Made by a program: the position numbers and the translations under genes. The notes beneath the pieces are model-generated. The model did not search any database. It saw only the letters and a program-made list of their open reading frames with translations, and was not told the DNA's origin. DNA of 5,047 bases, from assembly GCA_007124475.1 (NCBI GenBank), contig SLFB01000235.1, positions 1 to 5,047 of the forward strand, written 5' to 3'. Below are positions 1-4,629 of this stretch, piece by piece; the first letter of the stretch is position 1, and each line of letters opens with the position of its first letter. The stretch comes from Vibrio sp. (lineage in GTDB: Bacteria; Pseudomonadota; Gammaproteobacteria; Enterobacterales; Vibrionaceae).

Positions 1-233
1 TGCTCTAAATAAACAATGTCGGCATCCGAAAAGCGCAAGGAAGCCAACTGATTTATTTCTTGGCGTACTTCTTCTAATAAATCGCTAATGTCTTCATCAC
101 TGCGTACAATCAATTCGTAACGTACCTCAACATCCGGATATAACGAATGAACAGCCTGCATCATATTGATCTTGTAAGCATCAAGATCCAGTAAACTGCG
201 GATAAAAAGAGGAGAAAACAGGCAAGCGCTCAT
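1..233 (-). CDS. pncB: nicotinate phosphoribosyltransferase, N-terminal part (gene runs off the left edge)
   Basis: The enzyme converts nicotinate and PRPP, with ATP, to nicotinate mononucleotide in the cytoplasm, the entry step of the Preiss-Handler NAD salvage route. Only the first 77 codons are in the window; the family is usually about 400 residues. The visible N-terminus contains RSLLDLDAYKINMMQAV (residues 12-28), which matches the characteristic start of PncB proteins (SLLDTDAYK-x-x-MQQAV in the E. coli protein, from memory), followed by the usual short beta strand VRYELIVR. The ATG at 231-233 is chosen because an AAAGGA ribosome site (minus strand, 244-249) lies 10 bases upstream and no in-frame alternative is nearby. 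It is divergent from nrtR, with 350 bp between the two starts; a TTGACA/TATTGT promoter and a palindromic operator candidate lie in front of it. The neighbouring regulator of NAD metabolism supports the assignment. The active site is outside the window, so catalytic integrity cannot be judged. Confidence 0.88.
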   Translation of the reverse strand, partial: MSACLFSPLFIRSLLDLDAYKINMMQAVHSLYPDVEVRYELIVRSDEDISDLLEEVRQEINQLASLRFSDADIVYLE

Positions 234-270
234 GATGATGCCATCCTTTCGTTCGATGTTGATCAGTCAT

Positions 271-285
271 AATGTTAGTAACATT
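271..285. promoter_or_regulatory. candidate NrtR operator in the pncB leader
   Basis: AATGTTA-G-TAACATT is a perfect 7-bp inverted repeat around one central base. A copy sharing 13 of 15 bases lies at 513-527, next to the nrtR promoter. Two copies of one palindrome, one for each of two divergent promoters and beside an NrtR-type regulator gene, are what autoregulation plus control of a NAD-salvage target would look like. That NrtR proteins bind palindromes in front of NAD biosynthesis genes, often next to their own gene, is established; that this sequence is the site is inference. Confidence 0.6.
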
Positions 286-305
286 GTGTTGCTAACTTTT
301 GGCGA

Positions 306-334
306 ACAATAAATTACCCCTCTAAGTTTGTCAA
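306..334 (-). promoter_or_regulatory. predicted sigma70 promoter of pncB
   Basis: On the minus strand a perfect -35 box TTGACA (plus coordinates 329-334) is followed after 17 bp by TATTGT (306-311, four of six consensus bases). Transcription would start near position 299, giving a leader of about 65 nt before the pncB ATG. The AATGTTA-type palindrome at 271-285 would then sit about 14 to 28 bases downstream of the start point, a position suited to repression. The -35 box also overlaps one arm of a second inverted repeat, TGTCA-N7-TGACA. Predicted from sequence only. Confidence 0.6.
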
Positions 335-345
335 CTTTTGTGACA
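329..345. repeat. inverted repeat TGTCA-N7-TGACA over the pncB -35 box
   Basis: Two exact 5-bp arms (329-333 and 341-345) separated by 7 bp form a 17-bp dyad. The left arm coincides with the pncB -35 hexamer, so a protein bound here would compete with RNA polymerase. The half-site differs from that of the AATGTTA palindromes, so any binding protein would probably not be NrtR. Short arms make chance occurrence plausible. Confidence 0.3.
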
Positions 346-348
346 GAC

Positions 349-447
349 TTAGCACTATGTTCATTAGTCTTAGCATTTATAGCACAACAAAATATAGCAC
401 AACAAAAAGTCATTGAGCTCGTATTAAGTGCTGCCAATGATTAGCAT
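349..447. repeat. cluster of five TAGCA repeats between the divergent promoters
   Basis: The hexamer-like unit [T/A]TAGCA[C/T] occurs five times in the same orientation, at 349-355, 370-376, 379-385, 394-400 and 441-447. An inverted AGCAC (read as GTGCT) lies at 428-432. The first two are CTTAGCA units exactly 21 bp apart, about two helical turns. The cluster lies between the pncB and nrtR -35 boxes and contains no gene. It resembles an array of binding sites for a regulator other than NrtR, but no known motif is recognised. Confidence 0.4.
378..407. repeat. exact 15-bp tandem duplication (TATAGCACAACAAAA, two copies)
   Basis: Positions 378-392 and 393-407 are identical and directly adjacent. 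The unit contains GCACAAC and one of the TAGCA repeats described for the surrounding cluster. A recent slippage duplication would account for it. It changes the spacing between the pncB and nrtR promoters by one and a half helical turns relative to a single-copy form. Confidence 0.85.
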
Positions 448-512
448 CACAATTAACCTATTGATAGTCAAAGATAATCCTCAGAGGCAGTGACTAATTT
501 AGTTTATAACGA

Positions 513-527
513 AATGTTATTTACATT
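513..527. promoter_or_regulatory. candidate NrtR operator at the nrtR promoter
   Basis: AATGTTA-TTT-ACATT (15 bp) matches the perfect palindrome in the pncB leader at 13 of 15 positions, with arms intact over the outer five bases. Its last base is the first base of the predicted nrtR -35 box, so occupancy would block polymerase: the expected geometry for autorepression. An overlapping dyad ATAAC-N5-GTTAT at 506-520 shares its GTTAT arm and may be an alternative reading of the same site. Confidence 0.55.
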
Positions 528-555
528 TGACCCAAACTCCTTGCTTCCCTAAAAT
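527..555 (+). promoter_or_regulatory. predicted sigma70 promoter of nrtR
   Basis: A TTGACC -35 box (527-532) is separated by exactly 17 bp from a TAAAAT -10 box (550-555). Transcription would begin near 562, leaving a leader of roughly 20 nt before the nrtR ATG. The adjoining AATGTTA palindrome overlaps the -35 box by one base, consistent with negative autoregulation. Confidence 0.6.
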
Positions 556-583
556 AAGTCCGTCGTTTATTTGAGAAGCTATT

Positions 584-1300
584 ATGATTGTCACTATCGA
601 TATGATTTGTCTGCGTCTTGCGCCAGAATCCATTCAAGTTCTTTTGGTTAAACGTAGCAATCCCAATCGACCTGACTGTGGTAAGTGGGCGCTTCCTGGG
701 GGCATTGTTTACGATGAAGACATGACGGCTCATGGTGGTGAGCCAGCGGATAAAGATTTTGATGCTGCTAGACGTCGAATTTGTCGACAAAAAGTTCATA
801 CTTATCCTAATTTTATCAGCGATCCTTTGGTTGATGGTAACCCCAAACGCGATCCTAATGGTTGGAGTGTCAGCATTTCTCATTATGCTTTATTAAATCC
901 CTCAAATGTTAAGCAGATTGAAGATTTCGGCATCGATCCTGAGCGAGCGAACTGGTTTGATCTTGCTCCTTTACTGGCTGGTAAAATGACCCTCGCTTTT
1001 GATCATGTCGCGCAAATTCAGCATGCGTGGCAAAAATTACGTGCTGCAGTTGAATACACATCCGTCGTACTATTTTCATTAGAAACCGAATTTTTAGTCG
1101 CTGATATTATTGATGCCTATGCGAAATTCGGTGTTGAAGTGAATCGCATGACCATTAAACGGCGTTTAATCAATACCGGGGTCATTGTCAGTACCAATAA
1201 AATGGCCGCCTCTTGTAAAGGAAAAGGAGGTAAGCCAGCCACCGTTTATCGTCTCGCGAGCCATGACGTCACCTATTTTCAAACCTGTTTACGTGGTTAA
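584..1300 (+). CDS. nrtR: NrtR-type Nudix-related transcriptional regulator of NAD metabolism
   Basis: A predicted cytoplasmic DNA-binding repressor of 238 residues, a normal length for the family. Residues 1-150 are a Nudix-fold domain: IVTIDMICL and IQVLLVKRSNPNRP strands, then KWALPGG (34-40). The Nudix box that should follow is degenerate: after a glycine-rich insertion (51-59) the helix reads AARRRICRQK (61-70), where an active enzyme has a REUxEE motif, so the metal-binding glutamates are gone and it is a sensor rather than a hydrolase. Residues 160-225 form the winged helix, with RMTIKRRLINTGV as probable recognition region and GKGGKPATVYRL as the wing, both typical of NrtR. In characterised members ADP-ribose or a related NAD product releases the protein from DNA; the ligand here is inferred. 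The ATG follows a weak purine site (GAGAAG, 573-578). Divergent pncB and paired palindromes support its role. Confidence 0.9.
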   Translation: MIVTIDMICLRLAPESIQVLLVKRSNPNRPDCGKWALPGGIVYDEDMTAHGGEPADKDFDAARRRICRQKVHTYPNFISDPLVDGNPKRDPNGWSVSISHYALLNPSNVKQIEDFGIDPERANWFDLAPLLAGKMTLAFDHVAQIQHAWQKLRAAVEYTSVVLFSLETEFLVADIIDAYAKFGVEVNRMTIKRRLINTGVIVSTNKMAASCKGKGGKPATVYRLASHDVTYFQTCLRG

Positions 1301-1302
1301 CT

Positions 1303-1322
1303 TTTACAATAAATAGTGTAAA
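1303..1322. repeat. inverted repeat TTTACA-N8-TGTAAA after nrtR
   Basis: Arms at 1303-1308 and 1317-1322, eight bases apart, lie three bases past the nrtR stop codon. The dyad is AT-rich and is not followed by a T run, so it is a poor terminator; it could be an operator in front of the hydrolase gene or chance. A second small dyad, AAGC-AAG-GCTT, lies at 1326-1336. Confidence 0.3.
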
Positions 1323-1359
1323 GTGAAGCAAGGCTTTGATCGCAAACAGGTAGGTGGAA

Positions 1360-1977
1360 ATGCAAGTTATCCTTATTCATGGTCTTTATATGCATGGTAT
1401 CACCATGCAACCACTGAGCCATACTTTGCGCAAAATCGGCTACGATACTCATGCCATCAGTTACAACTCCCTGGCCATTGACGATGAAAAAGTCTTCCGC
1501 CATATTGATAAATCCATTGCTCATCATGCTCATAATGCCTTAGTCGGCCATAGTTTGGGCGGTTTAATCATTAAACGTTACCTTGAATCTCGCTCCCCCA
1601 GCACCGAACATGTTTCTCACGCTGTCGCTATTGGATCTCCCTTACAAGGAGCTTCTGTAGTCAACAAAATTCAACAATTAGGCTTAGGCGCCGTACTCGG
1701 TAATGCCGCCGAATTTGGCTTAAAGACCCACCAAGATGAATGGCGACATCCGCAAAAATTAGGCAGCATTGCTGGGACACTAGCGATAGGGATTCGTCCT
1801 TTACTACTGCCTGATAATACCGCATCAGATGGTACCGTTACCGTCGAAGAAACCAAGATAAGCGGCATGACAGATCACATTGCCTTATCAACGACACATG
1901 CCAGTATGTTACTAAAACCAGCCATTGCAGAACAAATTGATCATTTCTTACGCCATGACAGCTTCAAACACTCATAA
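1360..1977 (+). CDS. alpha/beta-fold hydrolase (lipase/esterase-like), substrate unknown
   Basis: A 205-residue soluble, probably cytoplasmic serine hydrolase. The first strand leads into the oxyanion-loop motif IHG (6-8); the nucleophile elbow is VGHSLGG (62-68), with Ser65 as nucleophile. The likely acid is Asp157 in SDGTVTVEET and the likely base is His180 in TTHASML, an order and spacing that fit a complete triad. There is no signal peptide and no large cap domain, so the enzyme is near the minimum for the fold. The start is taken at ATG 1360, with AGG (1348-1350) nine bases upstream; a GTG at 1354 would add two residues but would leave only three bases after that AGG. It lies 59 bp after nrtR on the same strand with no convincing terminator between, so read-through from nrtR is possible. 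Nothing in the sequence identifies the substrate or ties it to NAD. Confidence 0.82.
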   Translation: MQVILIHGLYMHGITMQPLSHTLRKIGYDTHAISYNSLAIDDEKVFRHIDKSIAHHAHNALVGHSLGGLIIKRYLESRSPSTEHVSHAVAIGSPLQGASVVNKIQQLGLGAVLGNAAEFGLKTHQDEWRHPQKLGSIAGTLAIGIRPLLLPDNTASDGTVTVEETKISGMTDHIALSTTHASMLLKPAIAEQIDHFLRHDSFKHS

Positions 1978-2019
1978 CTCAAAGAACACAAAAAGAGCCA
2001 CCCATTAACAAAATAAAAC

Positions 2020-2035
2020 AAAATGAAAACATTTT
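2020..2035. repeat. palindrome AAAATG-AAAA-CATTTT upstream of nhaD
   Basis: Perfect 6-bp arms (2020-2025 and 2030-2035) flank a four-base loop in an A-rich stretch about 80 bp before the nhaD start codon. As RNA it would be a weak hairpin; as DNA it could be an operator. No convincing promoter was recognised between it and nhaD: TTTACA at 2041-2046 and TATGAA at 2067-2072 are 20 bp apart, longer than usual. Confidence 0.35.
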
Positions 2036-2103
2036 AAACATTTACAACCTATCTCACATTCAACTCTATGAATAATCAGTACACTCTGCCAGTTTTTGAC
2101 TAA

Positions 2104-2108
2104 CGGAG
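2104..2108 (+). promoter_or_regulatory. ribosome binding site that fixes the nhaD start
   Basis: CGGAG lies eight bases before ATG 2117. The reading frame is open upstream to a TTG at 2096, but that codon precedes this site and has no purine-rich sequence of its own at a useful distance, so ATG 2117 is the start. Confidence 0.75.
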
Positions 2109-2116
2109 TTTTGATA

Positions 2117-3553
2117 ATGAATCGACTGTGGATCGGTGTTAGCTTGTTATTGATCCCTCATCTAGCATCAGCCAGTACTCGTGCTGATAGCACACCGCTT
2201 GTGCTAACCCATTCAACCATCGGCTATGCGGCATTAATTCTATTTGGCTTGGCTTATACACTGGTCATGCTTGAAGAATATCTACATTTACGCAAATCCA
2301 AGCCGGTATTGCTTGCTGCAGGTTTAATTTGGGCAATGATTGGCTACGCCTATCAACAATATGATCAAGTGGATATTGCGCGAACAGCATTAGAGCATAA
2401 TTTACTCGAATACGCTGAATTATTGCTGTTCTTGTTAGTAGCGATGACTTACATCAGCGCAATGGAAGAGCGACGATTGTTTGATGCTCTGCAAGCTTGG
2501 ATGGTTGGCAAAGGTTTTAATTTTACTACCTTATTCTGGTTGACCGGTATTTTGGCCTTTTTCATCTCCCCCATTGCCGATAACCTAACCACCGCTCTAC
2601 TGATGTGCGCTGTCGTTATGAAAGTCGGCGGTAGCAATGGCAAATTTGTCAACCTGGCATGCATTAATATTGTATTAGCGTCTAACGCGGGGGGAGCATT
2701 CAGCCCTTTTGGTGATATTACAACACTCATGGTCTGGCAAGCTGGTCATGTTACTTTTATCCAATTTATGGATCTCTTTCTGCCATCAGTGGTCAATTAC
2801 TTGATCCCAGCCTTCATCATGTCGTGGTTTTTACCAAAAGAACAGCCAGATGCCGTTTATGAACAAGTAGAAATGAAACGCGGCGCACGACGAATTGTCG
2901 CGTTGTTTATTTTTACTGTGGCAACCGCGGTTTCTTTCCACGCTCTGTTCCACTTTCCCCCTGTCATCGGCATGATGATGGGACTTGGTTATTTACAATT
3001 CTTTGGTTACTTCCTACGAAAAACATTGGCTAGCTCATTAGCTAAAAAGGCCGCTATTGCCATGGCAAAAAATGATGAGGCCGCATTAAAACGTCTAGGT
3101 TCCGTAGTGCCGTTTGATGTGTTTCGGCGGATATCCCATGCCGAGTGGGACACTTTATTGTTCTTCTACGGCGTCGTAATGTGCGTTGGAGGTTTGAGCC
3201 TACTGGGTTATTTAGGAATGATGTCTGATTTGATGTATACCCAATGGGATCCGATATGGGCCAATATTACATTAGGGATCTTATCTGCCATTGTCGATAA
3301 CATCCCTGTCATGTTTGCGGTATTAACTATGGAGCCTGAAATGTCACTAGGTAACTGGTTATTAATCACCTTATCGGCCGGTGTAGGCGGTAGCTTACTC
3401 TCTATTGGTTCGGCGGCAGGTGTCGCGCTAATGGGGGCTGCGCACGGAAAGTATACCTTTTTCGGCCATTTAAAATGGGCACCGGTGATCATGCTCGGTT
3501 ATGCCGCTAGTATTGCTGTTCACTTAGTGTTAAATCAATCTCTGTTCCATTAA
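2117..3553 (+). CDS. nhaD: Na+/H+ antiporter NhaD
   Basis: An inner-membrane antiporter of the ion-transporter superfamily that expels Na+ (and Li+) in exchange for protons, important at alkaline pH and in salt. At 478 residues it is full length for the family. A signal-like N-terminus (1-22, ending HLASAS-TRA) is followed by about a dozen hydrophobic segments. Diagnostic stretches are SPIADNLTTALLM (151-163), NAGGAFSPFGDITTLMVWQ (190-208), SAIVDNIPVMF (390-400) and GGSLLSIGSAAG (424-435). The residues I recall as functionally important in Vibrio cholerae NhaD are all present one position later: Ser151, Asp155, Asn156, Asn190, Asp200, Thr202, Thr203, Ser390, Asn395, Ser429 and Ser432, plus His94, His211 and Asp345, so the protein should be active. 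The gene stands alone, 139 bp after the hydrolase gene, and is probably transcribed separately. Confidence 0.95.
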   Translation: MNRLWIGVSLLLIPHLASASTRADSTPLVLTHSTIGYAALILFGLAYTLVMLEEYLHLRKSKPVLLAAGLIWAMIGYAYQQYDQVDIARTALEHNLLEYAELLLFLLVAMTYISAMEERRLFDALQAWMVGKGFNFTTLFWLTGILAFFISPIADNLTTALLMCAVVMKVGGSNGKFVNLACINIVLASNAGGAFSPFGDITTLMVWQAGHVTFIQFMDLFLPSVVNYLIPAFIMSWFLPKEQPDAVYEQVEMKRGARRIVALFIFTVATAVSFHALFHFPPVIGMMMGLGYLQFFGYFLRKTLASSLAKKAAIAMAKNDEAALKRLGSVVPFDVFRRISHAEWDTLLFFYGVVMCVGGLSLLGYLGMMSDLMYTQWDPIWANITLGILSAIVDNIPVMFAVLTMEPEMSLGNWLLITLSAGVGGSLLSIGSAAGVALMGAAHGKYTFFGHLKWAPVIMLGYAASIAVHLVLNQSLFH

Positions 3554-3565
3554 TGCTGATTAAGC

Positions 3566-3600
3566 TGGCTATCACCTAAAGCAATTTGAGGCGATAGCCA
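3566..3600 (+). terminator. hairpin after nhaD, possible terminator
   Basis: TGGCTATC (3566-3573) pairs exactly with GATAGCCA (3593-3600), and after one mismatch CCT pairs with AGG, giving a stem of 11 pairs around an 11-base loop. It begins 12 bases after the nhaD stop. No T run follows (CTCATACCCC), so it may protect the 3' end or end transcription inefficiently. A smaller CTCAT/ATGAG hairpin follows at 3601-3619. Confidence 0.5.
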
Positions 3601-3728
3601 CTCATACCCCTTGAATGAGACTTAGCATGGCAGATAAACATTGAGTGAGCAGGATGAGGGCTGTGAGGGCGCTAGCCACTATAGAGAAAAACAGCACAGA
3701 CGGACAATCGAATGGGGGGTTCAGGGGA
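3601..3728. other. gene-free stretch between the convergent nhaD and lipoprotein genes
   Basis: No open reading frame with a ribosome site is seen on either strand. The plus strand is rich in purines and G runs (several GGG tracts around 3655-3670, then GGGGGG and GGGG between 3714 and 3728), unlike the AT-rich spacers elsewhere in the window. Three G tracts in the first group and two in the second do not make a convincing quadruplex. Confidence 0.4.
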
Positions 3729-3757
3729 GTAAATGCAGCCAATGTGGCTGCATTTAC
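3729..3757 (-). terminator. strong hairpin terminator, mainly for the lipoprotein gene
   Basis: GTAAATGCAGCC (3729-3740) and GGCTGCATTTAC (3746-3757) form a perfect 12-bp stem with a five-base loop, 21 bp past the lipoprotein stop codon. On either strand the stem ends in ATTTAC, so it has only a short internal T run, but its symmetry lets it act from both sides of this convergent junction. Confidence 0.7.
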
Positions 3758-3778
3758 CAATCAGGAGAAAGTAACGGC

Positions 3779-4162
3779 CTAATTATTTTGTGGCTCGGCG
3801 TCTAAACGCACCCACACATGGCTCATTTGATACAAGGCCCAGGCTCCACAGGTTAATACCTCCCCCCCACCATGAATGCGTAACAGTAAATCTTGGCGAT
3901 CTTCGCGGGAACTGGTGCTGAACTGTATCGTCAGTTGATTATCTTTAACGGTAAAGTATCGCTTCCATAGTTGAACACCATCAGACTCAAACCATACCTG
4001 ACCATCTTTAAACAGCAAAATATCCTGGTTATGTTGGTTGTCATAACTGCCTTCAAAGGCAAAAGTCTCTCTATCAGCTAAGCGCTCAAGATCTTCTTGA
4101 CTACAAGCAACTAAGAGAGCCGGTAATAAAAAGGCCGCTAATCTTGACCACCACCGCTGCAT
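3779..4162 (-). CDS. predicted lipoprotein of unknown function
   Basis: A 127-residue precursor. The N-terminus MQRWWSRLAAFLLPALLVAC is a lipoprotein signal: basic start, hydrophobic core and lipobox LVAC, with Cys20 to be lipidated and Ser at +2, which predicts sorting to the outer membrane. The mature part of about 108 residues begins with a charged linker (SQEDLERLADRET). It then alternates short polar and hydrophobic strands (GSYDNQHNQDILLFKDGQVWF, YFTVKDNQLTIQF, DLLLRIHGGG), suggesting a small beta-rich domain. I recognise no family. The start is ATG 4162: AAGGAG (4169-4174) lies six bases before it but directly abuts the upstream in-frame ATG 4168, which would give a two-residue-longer product and is unlikely. 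Both flanking genes are separately terminated, so it is probably monocistronic. It could be a binding or assembly-type lipoprotein, but no function can be assigned. Confidence 0.8.
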   Translation of the reverse strand: MQRWWSRLAAFLLPALLVACSQEDLERLADRETFAFEGSYDNQHNQDILLFKDGQVWFESDGVQLWKRYFTVKDNQLTIQFSTSSREDRQDLLLRIHGGGEVLTCGAWALYQMSHVWVRLDAEPQNN

Positions 4163-4168
4163 AGACAT

Positions 4169-4174
4169 CTCCTT
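4169..4174 (-). promoter_or_regulatory. Shine-Dalgarno site that decides the lipoprotein start
   Basis: On the minus strand AAGGAG is followed at once by ATG (4166-4168) and, six bases later, by a second in-frame ATG (4160-4162). Zero spacing is unworkable and six is near optimal, so the second ATG is used. Confidence 0.75.
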
Positions 4175-4363
4175 AATCGTCTACCCTAAATCAACCTGAC
4201 ATCCCAATGTATCAATCAATATTTGCTGCCAGTTTACAGCCAACTCTAGTGATGTTAGACATACGCTATCCTAACTTGGAGATGCAGCAATGTTGACTGT
4301 TACCTCGCTCTGAGCATAACGTAACATTATCACTGAACTGAGCACTCGTTAGTGACTTTATCA

Positions 4364-4385
4364 AAAGCTTCAATGAGAAAGCTTT
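4364..4385 (-). repeat. small hairpin AAAGCTT-N8-AAGCTTT
   Basis: Perfect 7-bp arms at 4364-4370 and 4379-4385 with an eight-base loop. Read leftward the second arm ends in GCTTTT, a weak terminator-like form. It lies right at the expected start point of the possible leftward promoter beside it, so a role as an operator is as likely as one in RNA. Confidence 0.35.
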
Positions 4386-4390
4386 AAACA

Positions 4391-4421
4391 ATTATAGTGT
4401 AATTTTTCAAAGTGTTGTCTA
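4391..4421 (-). promoter_or_regulatory. possible leftward promoter in the gap
   Basis: On the minus strand a perfect TATAAT (plus coordinates 4391-4396) is preceded by TAGACA (4416-4421, five of six bases) at 19 bp, two bases longer than ideal. Transcription would start near 4384 and reach the lipoprotein start codon after about 220 nt. It is the best -10 box seen upstream of that gene, but in an AT-rich region a chance match is possible. Confidence 0.3.
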
Positions 4422-4490
4422 TTCACTGTAACAAATAAATAGACTCTGTAGGCCTTAAGAGTTGCAGATGGGTGAAAATGAGTAATAAAT

Positions 4491-4512
4491 TTGCACAACT
4501 ATTGCACAACTA
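4491..4512. repeat. exact 11-bp tandem repeat (TTGCACAACTA, two copies)
   Basis: Positions 4491-4501 and 4502-4512 are identical and adjacent, placing two TTGCACAA boxes on the same face of the helix, one turn apart. The core GCACAAC also occurs twice in the 15-bp tandem repeat at 378-407. Confidence 0.8.
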
Positions 4513-4553
4513 ATCGGTTGGTCATTGGTGATCGTGAAGGATAATGTCGAAAG

Positions 4554-4586
4554 CCCCAATCACATAGACAGACTATGTGATTGGGG
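4554..4586 (-). terminator. intrinsic terminator after gltS
   Basis: CCCCAATCACATAG (4554-4567) and CTATGTGATTGGGG (4573-4586) form a perfect 14-bp stem with a five-base loop, 43 bp past the gltS stop codon. Leftward, the stem is followed by CTTTCG, a short T run. This is the strongest hairpin in the window and should isolate gltS from the lipoprotein gene. Confidence 0.75.
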
Positions 4587-4629
4587 TAAAAATGCAACCA
4601 ACAGCACTGCATCTTCAACTAAACTAGGA

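Larger units (their letters stand above)
4163..4553. other. long gene-free region upstream of the lipoprotein gene
   Basis: No credible coding sequence is seen on either strand; the best small frame is seven codons (4290-4313). It contains an ATGT-TAG-ACAT dyad (4251-4261), a TAACATT half-site (4322-4328) like one arm of the NrtR palindromes, a 7-bp-stem hairpin (4364-4385), a possible leftward promoter (4391-4421) and an 11-bp tandem repeat (4491-4512). Whether it holds a long 5' leader for the lipoprotein mRNA or a separate small RNA cannot be told from sequence. Confidence 0.4.

Noticed and set aside
521..883. 120-codon open frame on the minus strand over the nrtR start
   Set aside because: It lies antisense to the well-supported nrtR and its promoter, has no recognisable domain, and its translation looks like random composition.
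1354..1359. GTG start for the hydrolase
   Set aside because: It would leave only three bases after the AGG at 1348-1350, whereas ATG 1360 leaves nine and starts directly at the first beta strand.
1297..1533. Minus-strand frame over the start of the hydrolase gene
   Set aside because: Shadow of the hydrolase frame; no family resemblance.
1671..1868. Minus-strand frame inside the hydrolase gene
   Set aside because: Shadow frame within a gene with an intact catalytic triad.
2096..2116. Upstream TTG start for nhaD adding seven residues
   Set aside because: The good ribosome site CGGAG lies downstream of this TTG and eight bases before ATG 2117, and the shorter form fits a normal signal-like N-terminus.
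2449..2730. Minus-strand frame inside nhaD
   Set aside because: Antisense to conserved antiporter motifs; no independent support.
3208..3492. Second minus-strand frame inside nhaD
   Set aside because: Antisense to the conserved DN and GGSLLS regions of the antiporter; composition follows from the plus-strand codons.
3655..3728. G-quadruplex from the GGG runs after nhaD
   Set aside because: Fewer than four suitably spaced G tracts occur in either group.
4290..4313. Seven-codon plus-strand frame (MLTVTSL) with GGAG eight bases upstream
   Set aside because: Too short to distinguish from chance, and no plus-strand gene follows that it could regulate as a leader peptide.
4316..4332. Third NrtR operator around TAACATT at 4322-4328
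   Set aside because: Only one half-site matches; the other arm (CATAACG) does not complete the palindrome.
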